Source of the DNA: Saccharopolyspora soli
Lineage (GTDB): Bacteria; Actinomycetota; Actinomycetes; Mycobacteriales; Pseudonocardiaceae
DNA length: 64,000 nucleotides
Assembly: GCF_022678645.1 (NCBI RefSeq)
Contig: NZ_JALBWV010000017.1
Location: 84,683 to 148,682 of the forward strand
Direction of reading: 5' to 3'
The translations under genes and the position numbers were made by a program. Position 1 is the stretch's first letter. The number at the start of each line of letters is the position of its first letter. Of the stretch, positions 18,826-27,516 are shown piece after piece. The notes beneath the pieces are model-generated. The model was not told the origin of the DNA, did no database searches, and saw only the letters and a list, made by a program, of their open reading frames with translations.

Positions 18826-18884
18826 GGTCGGGCTCGGGCCGGTTGTGGCGGTAGGCCGCGGGCCGGTCGCGGAAGGGCGGAGCA

Positions 18885-20204
18885 ATGGGGCTCTCGTACG
18901 TTCGTGAACTCTCCGAGTATCCGACCGGATCCCGCCGGATGCGGATCCTGGCCATGGCGGTGCTGGCCAGCCTGATCGGCTCCTACGAGGGGCAGATCGC
19001 GCCGGTGGTGCCGCTGTTGCTGGACGACCTGGACATGAGCCTGGTCACCTACGGCTCGGTGTCGGCGCTGGCCCTGACCGTCGGGGCGGTCGCGGCGATG
19101 GTCGGCGGGCGGCTGACCGACCAGTTCGGCCGGGTCCGGGTGCTGATCCCGCTGATGCTGCTGACCGCCCTGGCGTGCTTCGGCATGACGCTGGTCGGTT
19201 CGCCCGGCGAACTGCTGGCGGCCCGCGCTGTGCTTTCGGTGCTCGACGGCATGGTGATGGCCGCGACCGCGCCGCTGGTGCGGGACTTCTCGCCGCGGAT
19301 GGGCCGTGCGCAGGCGTTCGGCTTCTGGACCTGGGGGCCGGTCGGCGCGAACTTCCTGGCCGCCGCCATCGCCGGGCTCACGCTGCCGCTGTTCAACAAC
19401 TCGTGGCATTCGCAATTCCTCATCATGGGCTCGGTTTCGCTGGTCATCTCACTGGTGATCGCGTTCAACATCGCCGACCTGACGCCGCAGCTGCGGGCGC
19501 AGATCCAGCAGACCGAGCACCGTTCGCTGGCCGCCGCCGACATCGCGCGGCCGGTGCGGATGCGCGAGCTGTTCGGCCACGCGACGATGTGGGCGCATGT
19601 CGTCGGCATCTCGGTGTGGCTGGTGCTCTACCTGACGTTGTCGCTGTTCGGGCAGACGATGCTGGCGGACAGCTTCGGCCTCAGCGCCGCCTCGGCATCG
19701 GCGGTGATGAGCGGGTTCTGGGTGCTCAACCTCGGCACGCTGATCGTCGTCGGCCGGATTTCCGACCGGCTGCAACTGCGCAAACCGATCACCGCCGCGG
19801 GCACCGTCCTCGCGGTGCTGATGACCGGATATCTCGTGGTGCTGATCGGCCGGGACTCGATCGCGATCGGACATCTGCTGGTCGCCGGGGCGCTGCTGGG
19901 CGCGGGCATGGGTGCCGCGTACGGGCCCTGGATGGCGAACTACTCGGAGAACACCGAGGACATCGATCCGCGGTTGCAGGGCAGTGCGTGGGGCGTGTAC
20001 TCGTTCCTGACCCGCGCGATGGCCGTGGTGGTGCTGTTCCTGCTGCCGCGCGTGGTGGAAGCCGCCAGCTGGTCGCTGTGGTTGTCCATCGGGCTGGTAT
20101 GCATGGTGTTGTTCCTACCGGTGATGTTGCTTTTCCGCGGACCGTGGCGGCGTCCGGCGGCCGGAGTGGTCGCCGCGCCCGCTGTCGAGAAAGCCGAAGG
20201 GTGA
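18885..20204 (+). CDS. MFS transporter
   Basis: 439-residue carrier with about twelve helices. The 2-3 loop motif GGRLTDQFGRVRVL is intact, and a charged central loop (about residues 195-225) separates the halves. The start ATG 18885 follows GGAAGGGCGGAG. The next gene begins four bases after its stop, so it is co-transcribed with an R2lox-type oxidase and an SCP2 protein; a hydrophobic or lipid-like substrate would fit those neighbours but is inference. Confidence 0.85.
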   Translation: MGLSYVRELSEYPTGSRRMRILAMAVLASLIGSYEGQIAPVVPLLLDDLDMSLVTYGSVSALALTVGAVAAMVGGRLTDQFGRVRVLIPLMLLTALACFGMTLVGSPGELLAARAVLSVLDGMVMAATAPLVRDFSPRMGRAQAFGFWTWGPVGANFLAAAIAGLTLPLFNNSWHSQFLIMGSVSLVISLVIAFNIADLTPQLRAQIQQTEHRSLAAADIARPVRMRELFGHATMWAHVVGISVWLVLYLTLSLFGQTMLADSFGLSAASASAVMSGFWVLNLGTLIVVGRISDRLQLRKPITAAGTVLAVLMTGYLVVLIGRDSIAIGHLLVAGALLGAGMGAAYGPWMANYSENTEDIDPRLQGSAWGVYSFLTRAMAVVVLFLLPRVVEAASWSLWLSIGLVCMVLFLPVMLLFRGPWRRPAAGVVAAPAVEKAEG

Positions 20205-20208
20205 GGAG

Positions 20209-21162
20209 ATGCCCGAACTTTCCCAGGACACCGTCGATCAGGTCGATCTGACCGGGATCGGCCACGTCGACATCGACGACGTGCTGGCCTACCTGCACCG
20301 CGACCTGAAACGGTTACCCGGCTACCTGGACCTCTACCGCCGCTACCTGCGCCAGCGCTGGAACGTCTACGAACTGGACTTCACCCAGGACGCGGTGGAC
20401 TGGACCGACCGGATGAGCCAGGTCGAGCGGGACGCGTTCGTGGCGATCTCCTCGGGATTCCACCACGGCGAACGGCAGGTCGAAGTGGAACTGCCGGTGT
20501 TCATGCTCGGCGGCAGCGAAGAGTCGAAGATCTACATGTCCAGCCAGATCGAGGACGAGGCCCGGCACACCGTGTTCTTCGACCGCTTCTACCGCGAGGT
20601 GGTCGGGCTGCCCGGCGAGTCGATCCAGGACGTGCTGGACGCGTCGTTCCACCACGTGGCCGAAACCTTCGTCGGGCCGTTCGGCCTGCTCGCCTACCAG
20701 GCCGACGAACTGCGCAAGGACCCGGAGAACCCGGCGTTGCGGGTGCGCTACGGCACCAACTACTTCCTGTGGATCGAGGGCGTGCTGGCGCTGTCGGTCA
20801 TGAAGATCACCCTGACCTACTGCCGCGACCGCGGCTTCCTGCCCGGCTACTACGCCGGATTCACCGCGACCTGCCGCGACGAGGCGCGGCACGTGCAGTT
20901 CGGGATGCGGTTCCTGCGCGACTCGGTGCGCGAAGATCCGCGGCTGCTGCTGGAAATCCACGACACGCTGCGCACCATCCTGACCATCAACGGGGCGACC
21001 AGCCGACGGGTGGCGCTGGAATCGCTCGGCTGGTCACCGGAAGACGTGCGGCGGCTGATGATCCGCCAGCTGAACATGAAGCTCTCCGACGTCGGCATCG
21101 ACCTGGCGCCGGATATCGAGCGGATGATCGAGGGCATCGAACCCGAACTGGCAGGGGGATGA
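20209..21162 (+). CDS. R2-like ligand-binding oxidase (R2lox) type ferritin-fold protein
   Basis: 317-residue ferritin-like protein. Candidate metal ligands are Glu88, Glu117/His120 (EDEARH), Glu190 (FLWIEG) and Glu225/His228 (RDEARH). Their local spacings match R2lox (E69, E102/H105, E167, E202/H205 in the characterised Geobacillus protein). The residues that form the R2lox Val-Tyr ether cross-link are also in register: Val91 three after Glu88, Tyr185 five before Glu190. R2lox proteins hold a Mn/Fe site and bind a long-chain fatty acid in a large pocket; the physiological reaction is unknown. The SCP2 gene overlaps its stop codon, so ligand hand-over is a reasonable guess. Confidence 0.85.
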   Translation: MPELSQDTVDQVDLTGIGHVDIDDVLAYLHRDLKRLPGYLDLYRRYLRQRWNVYELDFTQDAVDWTDRMSQVERDAFVAISSGFHHGERQVEVELPVFMLGGSEESKIYMSSQIEDEARHTVFFDRFYREVVGLPGESIQDVLDASFHHVAETFVGPFGLLAYQADELRKDPENPALRVRYGTNYFLWIEGVLALSVMKITLTYCRDRGFLPGYYAGFTATCRDEARHVQFGMRFLRDSVREDPRLLLEIHDTLRTILTINGATSRRVALESLGWSPEDVRRLMIRQLNMKLSDVGIDLAPDIERMIEGIEPELAGG

Positions 21163-21593
21163 GCGTGGAGCTGTTCAGCCCGCAGTGGGCGCAGGAGGCT
21201 CGGGAGGTCGTCGATCGCGGCCCCGACGAGGCGATCCGGGCGACGAAGTTGGAGAGCTACTGGACGTGGATCGACCGCGCCCGCGAGTCCTACTCGTCGT
21301 CCTGGGCGCTGGGCCTGCGGGAAACCGGGCAGTACCTGCGGTTGCAGTGGACGGACGGGAAGTGCGTCGAAGCGTCGATCCGGGACGAGCCAGCCGCGGA
21401 CTACGTGCTCACCGCGGCAGCCGACGTGTGGCGGGACATCCTCACCGGTGAAGACGCCGGACGACTGCTGATGTACCGGCGGATGCGGTTGGTGCGCGGC
21501 GATGTCCTGCTGTTCTTCCGGAGCATCTACTTCGTGGTGGAATCCATCGCGGCCATCGGGCGCATCCCCGCCTCACTGCCCGCGGGCGCGTAG
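21159..21593 (+). CDS. SCP2 sterol-binding-like domain protein
   Basis: 144-residue single-domain protein related to SCP2 lipid carriers: an N-terminal helix pair with ARESYSSSWALGLRE, beta-strands around YLRLQWTDGKC, DYVLTAAADVWRDILTGE and a final helix. SCP2 domains carry sterols, fatty acids or acyl-CoAs in a hydrophobic tunnel. The ATG at 21159 overlaps the R2lox stop codon (ATGA), pointing to coupled translation. Its 3' end overlaps the convergent GlxA-type gene by 21 bases. Confidence 0.72.
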   Translation: MSVELFSPQWAQEAREVVDRGPDEAIRATKLESYWTWIDRARESYSSSWALGLRETGQYLRLQWTDGKCVEASIRDEPAADYVLTAAADVWRDILTGEDAGRLLMYRRMRLVRGDVLLFFRSIYFVVESIAAIGRIPASLPAGA

Positions 21594-22481
21594 TCGGCGG
21601 AGCATGCGAGCGTCGGCGAAGCCGACCGCGTGCGCGGCGGCCTCGATCGTCGCACCTTGGCCGATCAGGTGTTCGGCGCGCTCCACGCGGAGCGTCTGCT
21701 GGTAGCGCAGGGGCGTCAGCCCCGTGGCGCGCACGAAGGAGCGGGTGAGGGTGCGCTCGCTGCAGTCGGCGGCGTTGGCGAGCGCAGCGAGCGTCAGCGG
21801 CTCGGCGAAGCGCGCGTCGATGAGGTCTTGGACGCGGTGCACCGCGTCGTTGAGATGCGAGCGGTGTCGCAGCATCGCGCTGGCCTGCTGGTCGTCGCCG
21901 TTGCGGCGGGCGTAGACCACCATGCCGCGAGCCACCCGCGCCGCCGCGCCCGGACCGTGCCTGGTCGCGACCAGGTGCAGCGCGAGGTCGATTCCGCTGG
22001 CGATCCCGGCCGAAGTGATGATCCGGTCGTCCTCGACGAACAGCACGTCGCGCACCACAGCCGCCGTCGGATACCTGCGGGCGAGTTCGTCCTGCAGGTC
22101 GTGGTGCGTCGTGCAGCGGCGATCGCGCAGCAGCCCGGCCTGCCCCAGCGCTTCGGCACCGGAACACACGCTGGCCACCACACCGCCCGCCGCGTGGTGT
22201 GCGCGAAGCCGGTTCGCGCTAGCGGGGCGCAACTGCGGCCAGCGCGGCGGGTTCCGAATGCGCGAGCCGGGGACGATGACCAAGTCGTCTGCGGTCAGCG
22301 CGGGCCAGTCGGTGTCGGAGCGCAGCGGCAAACCCTGTGCGCTGAGCACGTTTTCGTCCTGCCCGACGTAGCTCAGCGAGTAGTCGTAGCCGAGATTGGC
22401 CGCAGTGGAGAACACCTGCGCCGGACCGGCCAGGTCGAGCAGGTGCAACTTGGGCAGCAGCAGGAAGACGACACGGGTCAC
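21573..22481 (-). CDS. GlxA-type regulator (DJ-1/PfpI domain + AraC HTH)
   Basis: 302-residue regulator. Residues 1-170 form a DJ-1/PfpI (class I amidotransferase-like) domain with VCSGAEALGQAGLL around the nucleophile-elbow Cys, and residues 205-302 form an AraC HTH (LTLAALANAADCSERTLTRSF, then LTPLRYQQTLRVERA). Such regulators respond to small nitrogenous or quaternary ammonium compounds in known cases, which is not shown here. Start GTG 22481. It is convergent with the SCP2 gene; its own target is unknown. Confidence 0.87.
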   Translation of the reverse strand: MTRVVFLLLPKLHLLDLAGPAQVFSTAANLGYDYSLSYVGQDENVLSAQGLPLRSDTDWPALTADDLVIVPGSRIRNPPRWPQLRPASANRLRAHHAAGGVVASVCSGAEALGQAGLLRDRRCTTHHDLQDELARRYPTAAVVRDVLFVEDDRIITSAGIASGIDLALHLVATRHGPGAAARVARGMVVYARRNGDDQQASAMLRHRSHLNDAVHRVQDLIDARFAEPLTLAALANAADCSERTLTRSFVRATGLTPLRYQQTLRVERAEHLIGQGATIEAAAHAVGFADARMLRRLRARGQ

Positions 22482-22743
22482 GATCTGGTCAGCCTACCGC
22501 GCGCCCTGATCTCGTCTGGAGCTGGGAATGTTCCGGTGTGGATGATCATCGGCCCGTGCCGATTTCGCGCACCGTAAATCCTCGGCGGGTGTGGACAAAT
22601 CTCGAACCGGCCCGCCGAATTGCTCGTCGATCGCGGAATGTCGAACGCGTGTTGAAATCCGGCCCGATGCCACAGCCCTCAGTTGCTCCGAACAGGCATT
22701 CTCAGATCGCGAGCGAGCGGTGCGGACCGACTGCTCGTGCGAA

Positions 22744-23037
22744 TCACATCCCTGGGAACTGAAGGTCCCCCGGTTGTCCGACGGGTCCGTGCACCCCGCT
22801 GTTGCCACCGGAGCTCTCGGATCCGCTGTTGCCGCCCGAGCCGCTCTCGTTGTGGCCGGGGCGGTGGTCTCTAGCCGGGTCGGCGTGCGAGCCGCCGTCA
22901 CCGTGGTCGTGGTCCGGGTGGTCGGCCAGCACCAGCGTCGTCGGTGCGGTCGTGGCGGCCGAAGCGACTCCACCGATCCCCAGCGCGAGCGGCGCGGCCA
23001 GCGCCAACGCGACCACTGCTCGTGCACTTGTACGCAT
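22744..23037 (-). CDS. small secreted His/Asp-rich peptide
   Basis: 97 residues. A classical Sec signal peptide (basic MRTSAR, hydrophobic core, cleavage expected after GGVASA, residue ~27) leads to a mature peptide of about 70 residues that is disordered-looking, with a His/Asp cluster (ADHPDHDHGDGGSHAD) and a Gly/Ser/Asn repeat tail (NESGSGGNSGSESSGG). The start ATG 23037 has GGGGA upstream. No family is recognised. The acidic-histidine cluster could bind divalent metal; this is only composition-based. Confidence 0.7.
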   Translation of the reverse strand: MRTSARAVVALALAAPLALGIGGVASAATTAPTTLVLADHPDHDHGDGGSHADPARDHRPGHNESGSGGNSGSESSGGNSGVHGPVGQPGDLQFPGM

Positions 23038-23355
23038 AGCAGTATTCCCCTGTCCTGAAAGTGGAGATGATGTACCGGATACGAGCCCTGATCCTCGTCT
23101 GAGGGCGGGGAAATGTGAGCTCGCGCCAATATCCACCCTAGCCAACGAAGTTAGGAAAGCAAAATGTTCCCCACATGTTCTGCTAGGATTCGGAAATCTC
23201 CGGGCGATCGAATTTAGCTCTACTCCTGGGCGAGTTATCCGGAAAGGGGACAAAGTCCTGAGATATTGAGGACTAATTACCCGAAAATGGGATCGTCGAA
23301 GTGCTGCTTGATATTTTCCGGGTGGAAATCATCAGTTGCCCGTAGTTGTCGGAAA
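23038..23355. other. non-coding stretch
   Basis: 318 bases between the secreted-peptide start and the end of the isochorismatase-type gene. It is clearly AT-richer than its surroundings (for example 23140-23300) and probably carries the promoter of the secreted peptide. A short minus-strand frame ends at 23277 but has no start or ribosome site of its own. No repeat of families A-C is present. Confidence 0.4.
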
Positions 23356-23964
23356 TCACGCCGCTGTGTCGGTGAGCTCCGCCACTGTGCGGATGTTCGC
23401 GAAGCGACCGGACAGCGCGTACTCGGTGCGGGCGATGATGTCCGCGGGGTGCAGGGTTCGCGGATCGGCCAGCAACTCGGCGACCGTCTGGTCGGCTGGG
23501 GCGTCACGATGCGCGATCGGGTTGGTCGCCGTCGCGTCGGTCACGAACGTGACGTCGTAGCCGAGATCCGAGGCGATTCGGGTTGTGGTTTCGCAGCATT
23601 GCTCGGTGCGGATCCCGGCGACCGACAGTTCCCGGATGCCCCGCCGTGTCAGGATCTGGTCCAGGTTCGTGGTGGTGAAGGCGTTGTGCGCGGTTTTGGT
23701 CAGCAGCGGATCACTGTCCGCCGCGGCGAGCCCGTCCTGCAGGCGGACGTGGCCATTGTCCGGGTCGAACGCGTTGCCGGTACCCGGTTCGCTGTGCAGG
23801 ACCCAGACGACCAGGTCGTCTTCCGCGCGGGCGAGCGCCACCAGCCGGTTGATCTGCTCGACGATCCCGGGGTTGGAGATCGCGTGCCACAACGGCCGCT
23901 GTCGGAACGATTCTTGGACGTCGACGACGAGGAGTGCTTTGTTCACACCCGGAAGTCTTGCCAC
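23356..23964 (-). CDS. isochorismatase-family cysteine hydrolase
   Basis: 202-residue Rossmann-like hydrolase with the family triad: Asp15 in VVDVQ, Lys90 in LLTKTAHNAF and Cys123 in TEQCCETT. Members cleave N-carbamoyl compounds, amides or isochorismate; the substrate is not evident. GTG 23964 has GGACGG at suitable distance and is used; GTG 23946 is an alternative giving a more typical short N-terminus. It lies 51 bases behind the SDR gene on the same strand and may be the last gene of the transporter-SDR unit. Confidence 0.85.
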   Translation of the reverse strand: MARLPGVNKALLVVDVQESFRQRPLWHAISNPGIVEQINRLVALARAEDDLVVWVLHSEPGTGNAFDPDNGHVRLQDGLAAADSDPLLTKTAHNAFTTTNLDQILTRRGIRELSVAGIRTEQCCETTTRIASDLGYDVTFVTDATATNPIAHRDAPADQTVAELLADPRTLHPADIIARTEYALSGRFANIRTVAELTDTAA

Positions 23965-24015
23965 TAGCTAGCCCGTCCGGAAGGCATGATCGCGGCACGA
24001 ACCGGAACGATCTGG

Positions 24016-24798
24016 TCACCGCTGGAGTTCGGCGAGCAGGTCCTGGGAGAAGGCGATGCGGCCGGTGAGCTCCTGCGGCGGCCGGGTGCACAGCGCCAAC
24101 GCCGCTTCGGCCATCACGTCCGGTTGCTCGGCATCCGGGTCGTCCGTGGTGGTCAGCTTGTGGAACAGCGTGCCTGGGGTGGGCACGACCTGGTTCGGGG
24201 CCAGCGAATTCACCGCGACACCGTCGTCGAAGACCTCCGCGGCGAGGCCGGTGGTGAACCGTTCCAGCGCTGCCTTGCACATCCCGTAGACGGTGCCACC
24301 GCGCTTGGCCCGTGCACCGTAGGGCGGCTCGGGATGCAGCGCGGCCCGCGACGAGATGTTGAGGATCCAGCCCTGCCCGCGTTCCCGCATGCCAGGCAGC
24401 ACGAGCTGGGCGAGGTGCATCGGTGCGGTCACCTGCACTTCGAACATCAACGCCTGGCGCTTCGCGGTGAACTCGACGATCGGCGTGAAGTAGGTGACGG
24501 CCGCGTTGTTGACCAGGATGTCGATCCGTCCGAAGGCCGCGATCACCTCGGCTACCAGCGATTCCCGCTGCTCGGCCACCGCGAGGTTGGCGGGGAAGGC
24601 CCGTGCGGTACCGCCGGTTTCGGCGATGCGGGCGGCGGTTTCGCCGATCGTGCCGGGCAGCGGCGAGTCGTCGGCGGAGACCGACCGGGCCGACACCGCC
24701 ACCTCGGCGCCTTCGGCGGCCAGGCGTTGCGCGATGGCCACCCCGATGCCTCGGCTGGCTCCGGTGACCAGCGCTACTTTCCCGTTGAGCAGGTTCAT
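24016..24798 (-). CDS. SDR oxidoreductase
   Basis: 260-residue short-chain dehydrogenase. TGASRGIG near the N-terminus, NNAA at the NNAG position, Ser in NISSRAALH and YGMCK as the Y-x3-K pair identify it. The extra segment around DDSPLPGTIGETA resembles long-variant SDRs that act on hydrophobic alcohols or 3-hydroxyacyl thioesters. AAAGGAG precedes ATG 24798, and its start overlaps the stop of the DHA2 transporter (ATGA), so the two are translationally coupled. Confidence 0.85.
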   Translation of the reverse strand: MNLLNGKVALVTGASRGIGVAIAQRLAAEGAEVAVSARSVSADDSPLPGTIGETAARIAETGGTARAFPANLAVAEQRESLVAEVIAAFGRIDILVNNAAVTYFTPIVEFTAKRQALMFEVQVTAPMHLAQLVLPGMRERGQGWILNISSRAALHPEPPYGARAKRGGTVYGMCKAALERFTTGLAAEVFDDGVAVNSLAPNQVVPTPGTLFHKLTTTDDPDAEQPDVMAEAALALCTRPPQELTGRIAFSQDLLAELQR

Positions 24799-26261
24799 CG
24801 ACGACTCCTTTGCTCAAGGCGCGCAACCGGTTCCGGCTGCCCGGCGGCGCGTCGCTTGACCACGGACGCCGCCAGCCCGCACAACGCGATCGCGGTCATG
24901 CACAGCAGCGCTATCCGGTAGCCGAGGACGAGCTGGTCCACCGCCTGCCCGGACACGCCGGAGATGGTCCCGGCGAACACCTCGTCGCGGAGTTCGCCGG
25001 GCAGTGGGCTGGTGATGATCGACAGTGCGAGCGCGGTGCTGACCATCACCCCGACGTTCTGCACGGTCAACCGCATCGCATTGCCGATGCCGACCCGGTT
25101 CCGCGGCAGGCCGTTCATCACCTCGGTGGTGTTGGCGGGCATGAAAAGCCCCGATCCGGCGCCGATCAGCACCAGCGCGAGGGCAATCGGTCCATAGGGG
25201 ACGGTGGGCGACACTGCGATGGCCAGCAGCACCAGACCGACGGCGGTCAGACCCGCCCCGGTGACGGCGATCGCGCGGTTCGACATCCGGCCGTGCAGCA
25301 AGCCGGAGCTGGTCGAAGCGATCACGGTGGTCAACGGCAGCAGCAACACCTTCAGCCCGGCCGCCACCGGGTCGTCGCCCTGCACCGCCTGGTAGAACAG
25401 CGCGACCAGCAGCAGCACGGCCATCCGCGCGATGGTGTTGAGCAAGCCCGCAACGAGGCCGAACGAGTAGCCGGGATCGCGGAACAGGTTGATGTCCACC
25501 GCCGGGTTCCGGCGCCGTCGCTCGACGGTCAGGAACACCGGCGCGAGCACCACGAACAGCGCGAACGAGCCGAACACCAGCGGATCCGCCCACCCGCGCT
25601 CGCCCACTTGGGAGAGCCCGAGCAGGAAACTGCCCAGGCAGAACAGGATCAGGATGTTGCCCGGCGCGTCCACGCCGCGTTCGGCGGTCCGCCCCTTGTC
25701 GGTGCGCAACACCGCCGCGCCCCACACCAGGCACAACAGGCCGAACGGCACGTTGCTCCAGAACACCCACTGCCAACCGAACCGATGGCTGAGGAAACCG
25801 CCCAGCGTCGGTCCGAGCAACTGCGCGACGGAGAACGACGCGATGTAGATGCCCATCCCGCGACCGAGGTGCTGGCGCGGAAACGCGGTGGTCAGCAGCG
25901 CCGCGCTGTTGGCCAGCAACATGGTGCCCCCGGCGGCCTGCAGGACGCGCAGCGCGACGACTGTCCAGGCGGTCGGCGCGAAACCCAGCGCCAAGCTCGC
26001 GGCGGTGTAGGTGGCCAGCCCGCACAGGTACATCCTCCGGCGGCCGAACAAGTCGGCCAGTCGGCCGAAGAAGACCATCAGGGTGGTCGTGGTGAGCATG
26101 AACGACAGCAGCATCCAGCTCGCCGCGGTGGCGCTCGCGGCGAAATGCCGGGAAACCTCGGGCAGTGCGACGTTCAGCGAACTGGTGCCCAGTCCGGTCA
26201 ACACGCTCGCGATGCTGACCACGGACAAGACGCGCCACGCGTAGCGCAGCTGATCGTCCAC
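24795..26261 (-). CDS. MFS transporter, DHA2 (EmrB/QacA) family
   Basis: 488-residue drug:H+ antiporter-type carrier with fourteen predicted helices. Characteristic stretches are SSLNVALPEVSRHF, GRLADLFGRRRMYL in the 2-3 loop and GPTLGGFLSHRFGWQWVF (antiporter motif C region). GTG 26261 is the start since GAGGAGG lies seven bases upstream; the open frame continues 24 codons further without support. A degenerate copy of the CTAGA-N7-TCTAG operator lies 30 bases before the start. Confidence 0.88.
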   Translation of the reverse strand: MDDQLRYAWRVLSVVSIASVLTGLGTSSLNVALPEVSRHFAASATAASWMLLSFMLTTTTLMVFFGRLADLFGRRRMYLCGLATYTAASLALGFAPTAWTVVALRVLQAAGGTMLLANSAALLTTAFPRQHLGRGMGIYIASFSVAQLLGPTLGGFLSHRFGWQWVFWSNVPFGLLCLVWGAAVLRTDKGRTAERGVDAPGNILILFCLGSFLLGLSQVGERGWADPLVFGSFALFVVLAPVFLTVERRRRNPAVDINLFRDPGYSFGLVAGLLNTIARMAVLLLVALFYQAVQGDDPVAAGLKVLLLPLTTVIASTSSGLLHGRMSNRAIAVTGAGLTAVGLVLLAIAVSPTVPYGPIALALVLIGAGSGLFMPANTTEVMNGLPRNRVGIGNAMRLTVQNVGVMVSTALALSIITSPLPGELRDEVFAGTISGVSGQAVDQLVLGYRIALLCMTAIALCGLAASVVKRRAAGQPEPVARLEQRSRR

Positions 26262-26290
26262 GTCCGAGCCTCCTCGCCGAGCGGTGAATA

Positions 26291-26307
26291 CTAGAACCGT
26301 ATTCTCC
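26291..26307 (-). promoter_or_regulatory. degenerate CTAGA-N7-TCTAG operator before DHA2 transporter
   Basis: Reads CTAGA-ACCGTAT-TCTCC, with one perfect half and a 3/5 second half. It shares one short intergenic region (26262-26449) with the better site at 26380-26396, so both divergent genes could be controlled by one repressor. Confidence 0.4.
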
Positions 26308-26347
26308 AGCCGGTCGTCGGCGGAAGCGCCCATCTGTGCAAGAAGTC

Positions 26348-26396
26348 TTGACAGTGGCGGGAATCACTGGCCACTGTTTCTAGAAGTGTGCTCTAG
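26348..26396 (+). promoter_or_regulatory. promoter and CTAGA-N7-TCTAG operator before SDR
   Basis: TTGACA (26348-26353) and CACTGT (26372-26377), 18 bases apart, form a promoter candidate; the spacer itself carries an inverted repeat ACAGTGGC/GCCACTGT (26351-26358, 26370-26377). Immediately downstream 26380-26396 reads CTAGA-AGTGTGC-TCTAG, a perfect ten-base palindrome with seven-base centre, placed to cover the transcription start. Confidence 0.55.
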
Positions 26397-26449
26397 GAAC
26401 TCGTCCACGAACTCGTCCAGGCACAAGACCAGGCTGCGGAGGAGTGCAG

Positions 26450-27367
26450 ATGACCGGCATCGTCGAAGGGCGGATCGTCATCGTGACCGGAGCGGCTCGT
26501 GGCATCGGCCGCGGGTACGCGCTGGAGTTCGCCAGGCAGGGTGCGAAGGTCGTGGTGAACGACCTCGGCGCGGAGGTGGACGGCACCGGGTCCTCCACCG
26601 GACCGGCCGGTGAAGTCGTCGAGCAGATCCGCGCGGCAGGTGGCGAGGCGATCGCCAACGGCGCGGACGTCGCCGACTTCGAGGAGACCAAGCGCCTCGT
26701 CGAGTCGACCGTCGAGCACTTCGGCGACCTGCACGTGCTGGTCAACAACGCGGGCATCCTGCGCGACCGGATGCTGTTCAACATGACCGAGCAGGAATGG
26801 GACGCGGTGATCCGGGTGCACCTCAAGGGCACCTTCAGCCCGCTGCGGCACGCCGCGGCGTACTGGCGAACGAAGGCGAAGGCGGGCGAGGAAATCGACG
26901 CCCGCGTGATCAACACGACCTCGTCATCCGGCATCTACGGCAATCCAGGTCAGGGAAATTACGGCGCGGCCAAGGCGGGCATCGCCGGACTGACCGTCAT
27001 CGCGGCCCGCGAGATGGAGCGCTACGGCATCGCGGTCAACGCGATCGCCCCAGCCGCGTTGACCCGGATGACCGATGGTCTGGGGCGCCAGGTCCGCGCC
27101 CCGGAGGGCGAGTTCGACATCTCCAACCCCGAGAACATCGCGCCGCTGGCGGTGTGGCTGGCGAGTGCGGCGGCGAAGGGCATCACCGGCCGGGTGTTCA
27201 ACGTCCGAGGCGGCGCGATCAGCGTGGCGGAAGGCTGGATCGCCGGGCCTGGCGTGGACAAGGGCGAGCGGTGGAACCCGGCCGAACTCGACGAAGTGGT
27301 CCCGGCACTGGTCGCCAAAGCACGCGAGAACGCCCTGACCAACGGCAAGCTCCCGGCCGACCAATGA
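26450..27367 (+). CDS. SDR, (3R)-hydroxyacyl-CoA dehydrogenase (HSD17B4-like) type
   Basis: 305-residue SDR longer than FabG types. TGAARGIG at 13-20, NDLGAEVDGTGSS (the insert typical of multifunctional-enzyme-2 dehydrogenase domains), NNAGI, catalytic Ser in NTTSSSG and NYGAAK are present. Such enzymes oxidise 3-hydroxyacyl-CoA in beta-oxidation-like routes, which would supply the dehydrogenase step missing from operon B. ATG 26450 follows GGAGGAG; a GTG six bases earlier overlaps that site. Same operator type as operon B lies upstream. Confidence 0.85.
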   Translation: MTGIVEGRIVIVTGAARGIGRGYALEFARQGAKVVVNDLGAEVDGTGSSTGPAGEVVEQIRAAGGEAIANGADVADFEETKRLVESTVEHFGDLHVLVNNAGILRDRMLFNMTEQEWDAVIRVHLKGTFSPLRHAAAYWRTKAKAGEEIDARVINTTSSSGIYGNPGQGNYGAAKAGIAGLTVIAAREMERYGIAVNAIAPAALTRMTDGLGRQVRAPEGEFDISNPENIAPLAVWLASAAAKGITGRVFNVRGGAISVAEGWIAGPGVDKGERWNPAELDEVVPALVAKARENALTNGKLPADQ

Positions 27368-27516
27368 CCTGGGGCTCCCACCCCGTGCCGCCGGGCTGGA
27401 GCGAGCCCACCTGTGCGCGGAGTGCACGGGCCAGAATTTGTCCATAGTGGATCAAAATCGCGAAAAGGGTTATGCTGAAAGGATTAACACGCTGTGCGTG
27501 ATGGACTATGAGGATT

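Noticed and set aside
23277..23507. Minus-strand frame ending in a plausible-looking tail behind the isochorismatase-type gene
   Set aside because: Overlaps the real gene in another frame and has no start or ribosome site; a frameshifted extension of the hydrolase cannot be shown.
27425..27450. Inverted repeat near TTTGTCCATAGTGGATCAAA after the SDR gene
   Set aside because: Stem is short and imperfect; could be a weak terminator but not distinct enough to annotate.
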